Positions 48,826-58,114 of a stretch of 64,000 nucleotides of DNA are shown here, one piece after another. Each line of letters begins with the position of its first letter. Position 1 is the first letter of the stretch. The position numbers were made by a program, and so were the translations under genes. The notes beneath the pieces are model-generated. The model had not been told where the DNA came from, searched no databases, and saw only the letters and a list, made by a program, of their open reading frames with translations. The DNA is from CAG-411 sp050875145 (GTDB taxonomy: Bacteria; Bacillota; Clostridia; Lachnospirales; Lachnospiraceae). The stretch covers positions 62,001-126,000 of the forward strand of contig JBNMLH010000006.1 in NCBI GenBank assembly GCA_050875145.1, in the 5' to 3' direction.

Positions 48826-49114
48826 GATATATGGTTATCTTGGGTTGGCAGCAAGAGGAAGAAAGCTTGTCAGTGGTGAGTTTATGACAGAAAAAGCGGT
48901 AAAAGAGGGAAGCGCAAGACTTGTGATTTTGGCAGAGGATGCATCTGATAATACAAAGAAAATGTTTGGAAATATGTGTGAATTTTATCAGGTCCCATTG
49001 TATACTATGAGTAATAAGGAATTGTTGGGGCACGCGATTGGCAAACAAATACGTGCATCATTAGCGGTTACGGATGATGGATTGGCTAAAGCAATTAAAA
49101 AGCAATTTGCATAG
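48812..49114 (+). CDS. ylxQ: YlxQ, L7Ae-family RNA-binding protein
   Basis: A 100-residue L7Ae/L30e-fold protein expected to bind kink-turn RNA. Visible features are GLAARGRKLVSGE at the start, ARLVILAEDASDNTKKM in the middle and NKELLGHAIGK. The start is TTG 48812, 10 bp after AAGGAG and inside the end of rnpM, so translation is coupled. Placement between rnpM and infB is conserved. Confidence 0.92.
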   Translation: MNESKIYGYLGLAARGRKLVSGEFMTEKAVKEGSARLVILAEDASDNTKKMFGNMCEFYQVPLYTMSNKELLGHAIGKQIRASLAVTDDGLAKAIKKQFA

Positions 49115-49165
49115 TAGTAGTTAAAGGAACGGGTAGAACAATTTAGAAAGAAAGAGGTAAGATAT

Positions 49166-51943
49166 ATGGCAACAAAGATGAAGGTTTATGAGATTGCGAA
49201 AAGCCTTAATCGGACGAGTAAAGAATTAATCAAGGCTCTGAATGAAAATGGATTTGAAGTGAAAAGTCATAACAGCAATATTGAAGATGAGGCAATTGCC
49301 TTTGTGTTAAAGACATTTAAACCATTAGAGGAAAAAAAGGAAACTTCTAACGGAGAGTCTGCCAAGAAGAATACACCAGTTGAAAAGGTGGAAAAGGAAG
49401 TAAAAACAGAGAAGGTTGAGAAAAAAGAGGTAACCACAAAGAAAGAAGAAAGTATGGAACAAGAGAAGAAAGCAGAGATGCCAAAAGAGGACAAACAGAA
49501 AGAACAAAGTAAGAAAGAAAAAACATCCTCAAATAAAGAGCAGGAAAAATCAGTAGAAACGGAAACAAAAGGAAATACAGAATCTTCTGATAAGCCATAT
49601 AAAAATGATCGTGGTAGAAGCGGAGAGCGTAATAACTCCTCTCGCAATGGAGATAGAAGAGATAGAGATAATCGAAACGACAGAGGTGGTTATAATAACC
49701 GCAGTAATGACAGAAATGATCGAGGTGGTTATAAGAACAACCGAAACAACGACAGCCGAGGCGGTTACAATAACCGAAACAATGATAGAAATGACAGAGG
49801 CGGTTATAATAATCGAAATAACGATAGAAACGGAAATGACAGACCTGGATTTAATCGCAATAATGACCGAAATAATAATAGGAATGACCGTGGTGGATTT
49901 AACCGTGGAAATGATAGAGACGGATTTAACCGTAATAACGGAAGAAGCGACCGCGGCGGAAATAGAAATAATGATCCGTTTGCCTCTGTTGTATTTGATA
50001 AGCCAACAGAAAAATCTGGTGGTAGAAACAACGCACAGAGAAATGGTAATGGGTATAACAATAAGAAAAAGAACAATAGACGTGACTTGGATGATGAATT
50101 ACCTATGGAGAAACCAAAAAAGGATCCAAATAGAAAGGGTGCATTTATTATGCCAAAGCCTGTAGTGGTGGAAAAAGAACCGGAAGATAGCATTAAGACA
50201 GTTGTTTTGCCGGAAACAATGACGATTAAAGATTTTGCAGATAAGTTGAAGTTACAACCTGCAGCTGTAGTAAAGAAATTATTTATGCAGGGTAAGATGG
50301 TTACAATCAATCAGGAAATTTCTTTTGAGGAAGCTGAAGAATTAGCATTAGAATATAATGTAATTGCAGAATTAGAAGAAAAGGTTGATGTAATTGCAGA
50401 ATTGTTAAAAGAAGACGAAGAGGACGAAAGTAAAATGAAGAAACGTCCGCCTGTAATTTGTGTTATGGGTCATGTTGATCATGGTAAGACATCTTTGTTG
50501 GATGCGATTCGTAAAACAAATGTAACAGAAAAAGAAGCTGGTGGTATTACACAGCATATAGGTGCTTATATGGTATCTGTAAATGGAGAAAAAATCACAT
50601 TTTTAGATACACCGGGACATGAAGCATTTACTTCTATGCGTATGCGTGGTGCACAGTCAACGGATATTGCAATTTTGGTAGTTGCAGCAGATGATGGTGT
50701 TATGCCTCAGACAGTAGAAGCTATCAGCCATGCAAAAGCAGCGGGAGTAGAGATTATTGTTGCTGTTAATAAAATTGATAAAGAGAGTGCAAATATAGAG
50801 CGTGTTAAGCAAGAATTAGTAGAATATGAGTTAATTGCAGAAGACTGGGGTGGTACTACTGCGTTTGTACCTGTTTCTGCACATACCGGACAGGGTATTG
50901 AAGATTTATTAGAGATGATCCTGTTGACAGCCGAGGTAATGGAGCTTAAAGCAAATCCAAATCGTGAAGCTCGTGGTGTTGTGATTGAAGCACAGCTTGA
51001 CAAAGGACGTGGACCAGTTGCAACTGTTCTTGTACAAAAAGGTACATTGCATGTAGGTGATTCTATTGCGGTAGGTAAAGCTTATGGTAAAGTAAGAGCT
51101 ATGATTGATGACAAGGGGCGTAGAGTAAAAGAAGCAACTCCTTCTACACCAGTAGAGATTTTAGGTTTAAATGAAGTGCCTGAAGCTGGTGAAATCTTCT
51201 TGGTAACAGAAAATGATAAAGAAGCAAGAAATATTGCAGAAGTATATATTGAACAGGGAAGAGAAAAACTATTAGCAGATACAAAATCAAGATTATCTTT
51301 AGATGGATTGTTTGATCAGATTCAGGCAGGTAACATCAAAGAATTAAATCTGATTGTAAAAGCAGATGTACAAGGTTCTGTGGAAGCTGTAAAACAAAGC
51401 TTGTTAAAGCTTTCAAATGATGAAGTAGCAATTCGTGTTATTCATGGTGGAGTTGGTGCTGTAAATGAATCTGATGTATCGCTTGCTAGTGCATCAAATG
51501 CCATTATTATTGGATTTAATGTTCGTCCGGAAGCAACTGCAAAGGAAATGGCAGATTCGGAAGGCGTGGATTTGCGTTTGTATAAAGTTATCTATAATGC
51601 AATTGAAGATGTAGAGGCTGCCATGAAGGGAATGCTAGATCCTGTATATGAAGAAAAGGTAATTGGTCATGCTGAAGTTCGTCAGACCTTTAAGGCATCT
51701 GGTGTTGGTATGATTGCAGGTTCTTACGTTTTGGATGGAAAGATTGTTCGTAATTCTAAGGCTAGAATTAGTCGTGATGGAGAACAAATTTTTGAGGGTG
51801 AATTAGCATCACTGAAACGTTTTAAAGATGATGTAAAAGAAGTAAAAGCAGGTTATGAATGTGGTCTTGTTTTTGAAGGCTTCAATGATATTAAAGAGGA
51901 AGATCAGGTAGAGATCTATATTATGGAAGAGGTTCCAAGATAG
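49166..51943 (+). CDS. infB: Translation initiation factor IF-2 with Asn/Arg/Gly-rich disordered region
   Basis: GTPase that brings initiator tRNA to the 30S subunit and promotes 50S joining. The 925-residue protein starts with an IF2_N domain (MKVYEIAKSLNRTSKELI), then a Lys/Glu-rich stretch, then about 130 residues (roughly 150-280) built of Asn, Arg, Gly and Asp in loose NDRNDRGGYNN-like repeats, a second IF2_N (MTIKDFADKL), the G domain from about 430 (GHVDHGKTS, DTPGHEAF, NKID) and domains II-IV. The RGG-like segment is unusually long and regular. Confidence 0.97.
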   Translation: MATKMKVYEIAKSLNRTSKELIKALNENGFEVKSHNSNIEDEAIAFVLKTFKPLEEKKETSNGESAKKNTPVEKVEKEVKTEKVEKKEVTTKKEESMEQEKKAEMPKEDKQKEQSKKEKTSSNKEQEKSVETETKGNTESSDKPYKNDRGRSGERNNSSRNGDRRDRDNRNDRGGYNNRSNDRNDRGGYKNNRNNDSRGGYNNRNNDRNDRGGYNNRNNDRNGNDRPGFNRNNDRNNNRNDRGGFNRGNDRDGFNRNNGRSDRGGNRNNDPFASVVFDKPTEKSGGRNNAQRNGNGYNNKKKNNRRDLDDELPMEKPKKDPNRKGAFIMPKPVVVEKEPEDSIKTVVLPETMTIKDFADKLKLQPAAVVKKLFMQGKMVTINQEISFEEAEELALEYNVIAELEEKVDVIAELLKEDEEDESKMKKRPPVICVMGHVDHGKTSLLDAIRKTNVTEKEAGGITQHIGAYMVSVNGEKITFLDTPGHEAFTSMRMRGAQSTDIAILVVAADDGVMPQTVEAISHAKAAGVEIIVAVNKIDKESANIERVKQELVEYELIAEDWGGTTAFVPVSAHTGQGIEDLLEMILLTAEVMELKANPNREARGVVIEAQLDKGRGPVATVLVQKGTLHVGDSIAVGKAYGKVRAMIDDKGRRVKEATPSTPVEILGLNEVPEAGEIFLVTENDKEARNIAEVYIEQGREKLLADTKSRLSLDGLFDQIQAGNIKELNLIVKADVQGSVEAVKQSLLKLSNDEVAIRVIHGGVGAVNESDVSLASASNAIIIGFNVRPEATAKEMADSEGVDLRLYKVIYNAIEDVEAAMKGMLDPVYEEKVIGHAEVRQTFKASGVGMIAGSYVLDGKIVRNSKARISRDGEQIFEGELASLKRFKDDVKEVKAGYECGLVFEGFNDIKEEDQVEIYIMEEVPR

Positions 51944-51965
51944 AAATTAAATTGGAGGTGTAGTT

Positions 51966-52337
51966 ATGAGAAAAAACAGTATTAAAAATACACGTATTAA
52001 TATGGAGGTACAGCGTGAGCTTAGTAAGGTGATTAGTCAGGAAATGAAGGATCCAAGAATTGATCCTATGACTTCTGTAATAGCGGTAGATGTAACTCCG
52101 GATTTGAAGCAGGCAAAAGTATATGTGAGTGTGCTTGGTTCAGATGAAAAGAAACAAGCTACACTTGAGGGATTGAAGAGTGCTACACCGTTTATTAGAA
52201 AACATTTGGCAAGCACGATTAATCTTCGTAATACACCAGAGTTAAAGTTCTATATGGACGAATCGATTGAATATGGTGTTAATATGTCAAAGTTGATTGA
52301 TGATGTAACAAAGGATATTCATAAAGATCAAGAATAA
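51966..52337 (+). CDS. rbfA: 30S ribosome-binding factor RbfA
   Basis: KH-fold protein acting in late 30S maturation. The 123-residue product has NMEVQRELSKVISQEMKDPRI near 14-34, VYVSVLG and the late FIRKHLA and PELKFYMDESIEYG motifs. GGAGGTG precedes the ATG. It follows infB by 22 bp, the standard order. Confidence 0.95.
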   Translation: MRKNSIKNTRINMEVQRELSKVISQEMKDPRIDPMTSVIAVDVTPDLKQAKVYVSVLGSDEKKQATLEGLKSATPFIRKHLASTINLRNTPELKFYMDESIEYGVNMSKLIDDVTKDIHKDQE

Positions 52338-52344
52338 AAGAACA

Positions 52345-52383
52345 GCCCCTTTTCAGAGTAATCTGGATTGGGGTATCTTTTTC
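52345..52383 (+). terminator. Possible terminator after rbfA
   Basis: CCCC and GGGG pair around an inner CAGA-GTAA-TCTG hairpin, followed by TATCTTTTTC. The helix is interrupted by a 4 by 4 internal loop, so it may only partly stop transcription. Confidence 0.5.
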
Positions 52384-52446
52384 ATTTACGTCAGATCATT
52401 TGTTTAGCGAAATATACAAAATAATGGAGTAGAATGGAGAATGAAA

Positions 52447-53421
52447 ATGGGTAAAGAGGATATGTGGATAAGAGTGCAAAATGCACAAACAATTGCAATT
52501 GGAGGGCATGTGAGACCGGACGGGGACTGCGTGGGATCATGCATGGCATTGTATCAATATTTGACGAAGGTTTTTCCAGAAAAAGAAATTGACGTATTTT
52601 TTGAAACGATGCCAAATCAATTTGCTTCCTTGTTTTCAAAGGTTTCCTATCAGATTGGTTTTGAAAAAGCCCGAAAAACATATGACTTATTCTTTGCGTT
52701 GGACTGCGGAGACAAAGAACGATTAGGTGATGGGGCAAAAGTATTTGAGGATGCCAAAGATACCATATGTATTGACCATCACATTAGTAATGTGGGATAT
52801 GCAGCATTGAATTTTATTGAGCCACAATCTAGTTCGGCATCGGAAGTATTGTATGAGTTGTTGGATGATGCTAAGATAGATTCGGATGTTGCAACTGCAC
52901 TATATTTGGGAATTGCTCATGATACTGGTGTATTCAAGTATTCTTGCACATCTAAAAGAACAATGGAAATTGCAGGTGCATTGATTGCAAAAGGAATTGA
53001 CATTAATGCATTGCTTGATCAGACATTCTATCATAAATCTTATGTACAAAATCAGATTTTGGGAAGAGTATTACTGGAAAGTATTCTATTATTAAATGGC
53101 AAGGTGATTGCAAGCTGTGTTACACAAAAAATGATGCAGTTCTATGGTGCTACGACAGCAGATTTAGATGGAATTGTAGAGCAGTTACGTGTTACAGACG
53201 GTGTAGAGATGGCAGTTTTGGTGCATGAATTAGAACCGCTTGTTTATAAAGTTAGTATGCGGGCTAATGATAAGATTGATGTGGCTGCTATAGCTAGTCG
53301 TTTTGGAGGTGGCGGACATGTAAAGGCTGCTGGATGCACTATGACAGGCACTTATTATGATATTATGAATACTTTGTTGGAACTGGCAGATATACAGTTA
53401 AATGAAGGGAAAGCGAGATAA
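52447..53421 (+). CDS. nrnA: DHH-family nanoRNase/pAp phosphatase NrnA-like
   Basis: DHH/DHHA1 phosphoesterase of the NrnA type, which degrades very short RNAs and dephosphorylates pAp. The 324-residue protein has GGHVRPDGDCVGS near 21-33, LDCGD near 84, the CIDHHISN triad near 106, and a C-terminal DHHA1 domain with FGGGGHVKAAGCTM. Of two nearby ATGs, 52447 is 7 bp from GGAG while 52441 is 1 bp away. It sits between rbfA and truB as in many Firmicutes. Confidence 0.93.
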   Translation: MGKEDMWIRVQNAQTIAIGGHVRPDGDCVGSCMALYQYLTKVFPEKEIDVFFETMPNQFASLFSKVSYQIGFEKARKTYDLFFALDCGDKERLGDGAKVFEDAKDTICIDHHISNVGYAALNFIEPQSSSASEVLYELLDDAKIDSDVATALYLGIAHDTGVFKYSCTSKRTMEIAGALIAKGIDINALLDQTFYHKSYVQNQILGRVLLESILLLNGKVIASCVTQKMMQFYGATTADLDGIVEQLRVTDGVEMAVLVHELEPLVYKVSMRANDKIDVAAIASRFGGGGHVKAAGCTMTGTYYDIMNTLLELADIQLNEGKAR

Positions 53422-53428
53422 TATATTC

Positions 53429-54334
53429 ATGATAAATGGAATTTTGAATGTATATAAAGAAAAAGGATTTACTTCTCATGATGTAGTGGCAAAATTACGA
53501 GGAATAGTACATCAGAAAAAAATTGGACATACAGGAACACTTGACCCAGATGCAGAAGGAGTATTGCCGATTTGCCTCGGAACGGCTACAAAGCTTTGCG
53601 ATATGTTGACAGATAAAAGCAAAACGTATCATACGGTATTTAAACTGGGTGTGGTAACTGATACACAGGATATTACAGGAACGGTGCAGGAGGAAAATGC
53701 TGTTTTATGTACAAAACAGCAGATTTTAAATACTATTATGTCTTTCGTTGGAAGATATGAACAAGTACCACCAATGTATTCTGCCAAAAAAGTAAACGGA
53801 AAAAAGTTATATGAATATGCAAGAGAAGGAAAAGTAGTAGAAAGAGAGGCGTGTTCTGTCATTATTCATAGCATAGAGCAGATAGAAGTGAATTTAGAAA
53901 AAAATGAGATTTCTATGGATGTTTCTTGTTCAAAAGGAACCTATATTCGTACTCTGTGCCATGATATTGGACAACAACTTGGTTGTGGGGCATGTATGCT
54001 TTCTCTGCTTCGTACGAAGGTTAGCACATTTTACATAAAAGATAGTCTTTCTTTGGAAAAAATTGCATTATTACAGCAAACAGGAGAATTATTATCTTAT
54101 GTGTATTCTCCAGAGCAGGTTTTGGGAGAATTTTCTTCTATAAAGGTATTGGAAAAAGGTGATAAATTATTATATAATGGGAATGCATTATCAAAAAATC
54201 TGTTAGCACCAACGCAGGAAGTACGTACAGAGCAAGTGCGAGTGTATGATAGCAAAGGTAAGTTTGTGGCAATATACGGTTGGGACATGAATAAAAAACA
54301 GTATAAACCAGTGAAAATGTTTTTAGAACAGTAG
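53429..54334 (+). CDS. truB: tRNA pseudouridine(55) synthase TruB
   Basis: Makes pseudouridine 55 in the T arm of tRNAs. The 301-residue protein starts MINGILNVYKEKGFTSHDVV and contains the catalytic KIGHTGTLDPDAEGVLPI with its Asp, the YEQVPPMYSAKKVNGKKLYEYAR motif pattern and CSKGTYIRTLCHD. The ATG at 53429 matches the family N-terminus although no strong ribosome-binding site lies close; the start at 53402 overlapping nrnA is the alternative. Confidence 0.95.
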   Translation: MINGILNVYKEKGFTSHDVVAKLRGIVHQKKIGHTGTLDPDAEGVLPICLGTATKLCDMLTDKSKTYHTVFKLGVVTDTQDITGTVQEENAVLCTKQQILNTIMSFVGRYEQVPPMYSAKKVNGKKLYEYAREGKVVEREACSVIIHSIEQIEVNLEKNEISMDVSCSKGTYIRTLCHDIGQQLGCGACMLSLLRTKVSTFYIKDSLSLEKIALLQQTGELLSYVYSPEQVLGEFSSIKVLEKGDKLLYNGNALSKNLLAPTQEVRTEQVRVYDSKGKFVAIYGWDMNKKQYKPVKMFLEQ

Positions 54335-54373
54335 AAAAAGACTTTTATCAGGCTATAAGAGATGGAGGATGTC

Positions 54374-55297
54374 ATGGAACACATATATAATACAGAAGAT
54401 TTTCAATTAAAAAATACAGCAGTGTGCCTTGGAAAATTTGATGGGATTCATAAGGGGCATCGATTATTAATTGATACGATAAAAAGTTATAAAGAAAGAA
54501 ATCTTCAGACGGTTGTATTTACTTTCGCACTTCATCCATCTAACTTGTTTTCAGATACAGAGACGGAATTAATTGATACTTTGCCAGAAAAGGTAGAAAA
54601 ATTAGAAGCTTTAGGTGTTGACACACTTGTCTCTTTTCCGTTTACAAAAGAAACAGCGGCTATGGAGCCGGAAGATTTTATAAAAAAAATATTGGTAGAA
54701 AAAGTGGACGCAAAAATAATTGTTGTAGGTAAGGATTTTCATTTTGGAAACAAAAGGAAAGGAAATGTTGCATTACTTAAAAAGCTTGCACCAGAATGTG
54801 GATATGAGGTTGTGGATTTGGAAAAGATAGCTACAGACAATGAAATTGTAAGCAGCACACGTATTCGGAAGGAAATAAAAAAGGGGAATATGGAGAAGGT
54901 AACAGAACTATTGGAAACACCGTATGCGATTACAAGTGAGGTGCTTCATGGACAGCAATTGGGAAGAACGATTGGCATGCCTACCATTAATCAGGCAGTT
55001 GCACCACACAAGATTATACCACCTAAGGGTGTGTATGTATCAAGAGTATATCTTGAAGATGGAATTCATGGGGGAATAACCAATGTTGGAACAAAACCGA
55101 CTGTTAGTGGAACAAAGCAGTTAGGAGTAGAAACATACATTTTTGATTTTTCTGGTGATTTGTATGGAAAGGTGTTAAAAACAGAGTTACTGTGTTTTGT
55201 TCGAGGGGAACAGAAATTTTCTGGAATAGATGCCTTAAAAGAACAGATGTATAAAGATAAATTATATGGTGAACAGTATATAAAATCTTATCAATAG
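54374..55297 (+). CDS. ribF: Bifunctional riboflavin kinase/FAD synthetase
   Basis: Converts riboflavin to FMN and FAD. The 307-residue protein has the N-terminal nucleotidyltransferase domain with LGKFDGIHKGHRLLI near 19-33, VVGKDFHFGNKRKGN and SSTRIRK, and the C-terminal kinase domain with GRTIGMPTIN and GVYVSRVYL, GITNVGTKPTV. The ATG at 54374 is 5 bp from GGAGG. Its place between truB and rpsO is conserved. Confidence 0.96.
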   Translation: MEHIYNTEDFQLKNTAVCLGKFDGIHKGHRLLIDTIKSYKERNLQTVVFTFALHPSNLFSDTETELIDTLPEKVEKLEALGVDTLVSFPFTKETAAMEPEDFIKKILVEKVDAKIIVVGKDFHFGNKRKGNVALLKKLAPECGYEVVDLEKIATDNEIVSSTRIRKEIKKGNMEKVTELLETPYAITSEVLHGQQLGRTIGMPTINQAVAPHKIIPPKGVYVSRVYLEDGIHGGITNVGTKPTVSGTKQLGVETYIFDFSGDLYGKVLKTELLCFVRGEQKFSGIDALKEQMYKDKLYGEQYIKSYQ

Positions 55298-55398
55298 GCA
55301 TGTTGAAAAAAATATTAAATTTTTGTAACTGTTCAGAAGGTGTGAAATCATAGGTATACAAAATATTTACCAATTTTTTGAGAAGTGTAAAATGGATG

Positions 55399-55427
55399 TT
55401 TACATTGCTTGAAAATTGTGCTATGAT
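55399..55427 (+). promoter_or_regulatory. Promoter for rpsO
   Basis: TTTACA (55399-55404) and TATGAT (55422-55427) with a 17-bp spacer; both match 5 of 6 consensus bases. Confidence 0.75.
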
Positions 55428-55448
55428 ATAGCAGTATGTTAGTAAACC

Positions 55449-55491
55449 GCTACTCGGATATAGGATGATCCGACCTGTATCTTAGTAGATG
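55449..55491 (+). promoter_or_regulatory. rpsO leader hairpin (probable S15 autoregulation site)
   Basis: CTACT pairs with AGTAG, and inside GGATA pairs with TATC and AGG with CC, in the short leader ahead of AGGAGG. S15 represses its own mRNA in many bacteria through such leaders; the match here is by position and structure only. Confidence 0.5.
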
Positions 55492-55515
55492 GCAATTTTA
55501 TAGGAGGATTTTATT

Positions 55516-55782
55516 ATGATTAGTAAAGAAAAAAAAGCAGAAATTATTGCAACTTACGGTAGAAAAGAAGGAGATACAGGTTCTCCAGAAGTTCAGATTG
55601 CTTTATTAACAGAGAGAATTCGTGAATTGACTGAGCATTTGAAGGTAAATCAGAAAGATCATCATTCAAGAAGAGGTCTTTTAAAGATGGTAGGTCAAAG
55701 AAGAAACTTACTTGCTTATTTAAAGAAGAAGGACTTAGAAGGATATCGTGCATTAATCGAAAAACTTGGTTTAAGAAAATAA
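55516..55782 (+). CDS. rpsO: 30S ribosomal protein S15
   Basis: Primary 16S rRNA-binding protein of the 30S platform. The 88-residue protein has DTGSPEVQIALLTERI near 20-35 and the LKVNQKDHHSRRGLLKMVGQRRNLLAYL signature region near 42-70. Length is standard (89 in most bacteria). It has its own promoter, a structured leader, an AGGAGG site and a strong terminator, so it is transcribed independently of the upstream operon as well. Confidence 0.98.
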   Translation: MISKEKKAEIIATYGRKEGDTGSPEVQIALLTERIRELTEHLKVNQKDHHSRRGLLKMVGQRRNLLAYLKKKDLEGYRALIEKLGLRK

Positions 55783-55793
55783 TGCATTTGGAG

Positions 55794-55822
55794 AAGGGGG
55801 CCACATTATGTGGTCCTTTTCT
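55794..55822 (+). terminator. Intrinsic terminator after rpsO
   Basis: AAGGGGGCCACAT pairs with ATGTGGTCCTTTT around a short loop, with one mismatch or wobble, followed by TTTTC. Confidence 0.88.
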
Positions 55823-55963
55823 TACTTACTATGAAAATATTGTTAGATTGGTGCCTATATAGCAGGCATGTCTGTTTTTTGAAAAAAACTTTACAAATAT
55901 CAATCAGTATAGTAGAATCAGATGGAATATCATTAGTAGATGCTATAGTTGAGGAGAGAAAAG

Positions 55964-57286
55964 ATGAGTAAACCAATAGTAGCTATTGTGGGTAGACCCA
56001 ATGTAGGAAAATCCACTTTATTTAATATGCTTGCAGGAGAACAAATTTCGATTGTAAAAGATACACCGGGTGTTACCAGAGATCGTATTTATGCAGATGT
56101 AACTTGGTTGGATAAACAATTTACGTTGATTGATACGGGAGGAATTGAACTGGAAACAAATGATTTAATACTAAAAAATATGCGTGAACAGGCAGAAATT
56201 GCAATTGCAACGGCTGATGTGATTATGTTTGTTGTAGATGTACGACAAGGATTGGTAGATGCAGATTTTAAAGTTGCGGATATGCTTCGTAAATCGCATA
56301 AAAACCTTGTACTTGTTGTAAATAAGGTAGATAATTTTGAAAAATTTATGCCGGATGTATATGAATTTTATAACCTTGGTTTAGGCGACCCACTTCCTGT
56401 TTCAGGACAGTCCAAGCTTGGTATTGGAGATATGCTGGATGAAGTAATCGGACATTTTGATGCGGATTCCATGGAAGAGGAAGAAGATGAAAGACCAAGA
56501 ATTGCCGTTATTGGAAAACCAAACGTAGGAAAATCTTCTATTATTAATAAAATCGTGGGAGAGGATCGAGTAATTGTATCAAATATTGCCGGTACGACAA
56601 GAGATGCAATTGATACAGCGGTGACATACAATGGCACAGAGTATGTATTTATAGATACAGCAGGACTTCGCCGTAAAAGCAAGGTCAAAGAAGAACTGGA
56701 ACGTTATAGTATCATTCGAACAGTTACAGCGGTAGAGCGATGCGATGTGGCAGTTATTATGATTGATGCAGAAGAAGGTGTGACAGAGCAGGATGCAAAG
56801 ATTGCAGGAATTGCACATGACCGAGGAAAAGGTATCATTATTGCAGTAAATAAATGGGATGCAATTGAAAAAGATGATAAGACCATTTATAAGTATACAA
56901 ATAAAGTAAGAGAAGTTTTGTCGTTTATGCCATATGCGGAAATATTGTTTATTTCAGCAAAAACAGGACAAAGAATTCCAAGATTATTCGAAACGATAGA
57001 CGTGGTAATTGAAAATCATGCGTTGCGTGTTGCTACAGGTGTATTAAATGAAATTCTTGCAGAGGCAGTAGCATTACAGCAGCCACCATCAGATAAGGGA
57101 AAACGTTTAAAGATATATTATATGACACAGGTATCTGTAAAGCCACCTACATTTGTAATTTTTGTTAATGATAAGAAGCTTATGCATTTTTCTTATACAA
57201 GATATATTGAGAATAAGGTAAGAGAAGCATTTGGATTTAAGGGAACACCACTTAAATTTATTATTAGAGAGAGAAAGGACAAATAG
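55964..57286 (+). CDS. der: Ribosome biogenesis GTPase Der
   Basis: Tandem-GTPase factor for 50S assembly. The 440-residue protein has two G domains, each with P-loop GRPNVGKST (near 10) and GKPNVGKSS (near 185), DTPGVTRD and AGTTRDA switches, NKVD and NKWD G4 motifs, and a C-terminal KH-like domain. The ATG at 55964 follows GAGGAGAG at good distance. It is followed 4 bp later by plsY. Confidence 0.97.
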   Translation: MSKPIVAIVGRPNVGKSTLFNMLAGEQISIVKDTPGVTRDRIYADVTWLDKQFTLIDTGGIELETNDLILKNMREQAEIAIATADVIMFVVDVRQGLVDADFKVADMLRKSHKNLVLVVNKVDNFEKFMPDVYEFYNLGLGDPLPVSGQSKLGIGDMLDEVIGHFDADSMEEEEDERPRIAVIGKPNVGKSSIINKIVGEDRVIVSNIAGTTRDAIDTAVTYNGTEYVFIDTAGLRRKSKVKEELERYSIIRTVTAVERCDVAVIMIDAEEGVTEQDAKIAGIAHDRGKGIIIAVNKWDAIEKDDKTIYKYTNKVREVLSFMPYAEILFISAKTGQRIPRLFETIDVVIENHALRVATGVLNEILAEAVALQQPPSDKGKRLKIYYMTQVSVKPPTFVIFVNDKKLMHFSYTRYIENKVREAFGFKGTPLKFIIRERKDK

Positions 57287-57290
57287 TAGC

Positions 57291-57959
57291 ATGGAAACGT
57301 TTCAAATGGCAATTTCCATTATCCTGTGTTTGGTAGTTGGATATTGTTTTGGTTGTATTTCAACAGCATATTTTGTTGGAAAATTGTATAATATTGATAT
57401 ACGTGAAGAAGGTAGTGGAAATCTGGGAAGTACAAATGCATTGCGTACGTTAGGAATAAAAGCGGGAATTATGACCTTTGTAGGTGATATAGCAAAAAGC
57501 TTTCTTCCAATCCTTGTAGTGCGTTATGTTATTTTTTCAAATAATACTGAATTGGGAATTGTAATGGCATTGTGGCTTGGTTTGGGAACCGTTTTAGGAC
57601 ATAATTTTCCATGTTGGCTTCATTTTAAAGGTGGAAAAGGAATTGCGGTTACGGCAGCAGTTGTTCTCGGGATTGCTCATTGGCAATTGATTGTAATTGG
57701 GTTATTATTATTTATTGTAATTGTAGCTATTACAAAATATGTATCGCTGGGGTCATTGATTGTTGCATTTTATTTACCTATTAGTGCAATTGTCTGGCAT
57801 AGCAGTAGTCCATACTTTATTCATATGTTAATTGTGAGTTTCCTTTTTACTTTATTAGCTTTTGTACAGCATCGTGCTAATATTGTACGTTTGCTGCATG
57901 GAAATGAACATAAATTAGGTGAGAAAAAGGAACAAGCAAGTATGAATACAAAATTATAA
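57291..57959 (+). CDS. plsY: Acyl-phosphate:glycerol-3-phosphate acyltransferase PlsY
   Basis: Membrane enzyme making lysophosphatidate from acyl-phosphate and glycerol-3-phosphate. The 222-residue protein has five or so helices and the motifs GSGNLGSTNALR near 42-53, LHFKGGKGIAVT near 108-119 and a late phosphate-binding loop. The ATG at 57291 matches the family start; the longer frame runs inside der. gpsA, which makes its substrate, lies downstream. Confidence 0.95.
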   Translation: METFQMAISIILCLVVGYCFGCISTAYFVGKLYNIDIREEGSGNLGSTNALRTLGIKAGIMTFVGDIAKSFLPILVVRYVIFSNNTELGIVMALWLGLGTVLGHNFPCWLHFKGGKGIAVTAAVVLGIAHWQLIVIGLLLFIVIVAITKYVSLGSLIVAFYLPISAIVWHSSSPYFIHMLIVSFLFTLLAFVQHRANIVRLLHGNEHKLGEKKEQASMNTKL

Positions 57960-58114
57960 AAAGTGTTCTTGTGAAAAAGGCATGAATTAGCATGTGATTA
58001 GGATAAAAAGGTGAAAGAAAACTATAAGAAAGGGAAAAGGCAAGCACATATCTTTCACTCTTGGTGTTTGCGTCTATCAAAACTATGATATATGGTAGAC
58101 AGGGTGTATAAAAA

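Larger units (their letters stand above)
55298..55515. other. Intergenic ribF-rpsO region
   Basis: Contains no gene. After ribF no good terminator is visible, so some readthrough into rpsO is possible. The rpsO promoter and leader hairpin occupy the second half. Confidence 0.6.

Noticed and set aside
49605..50165. A 186-codon plus-strand frame rich in Ile/Thr/Glu/Met inside infB
   Set aside because: It is the out-of-frame reading of the Asn/Arg/Gly repeats of IF-2; composition is an artefact and it has no ribosome-binding site.
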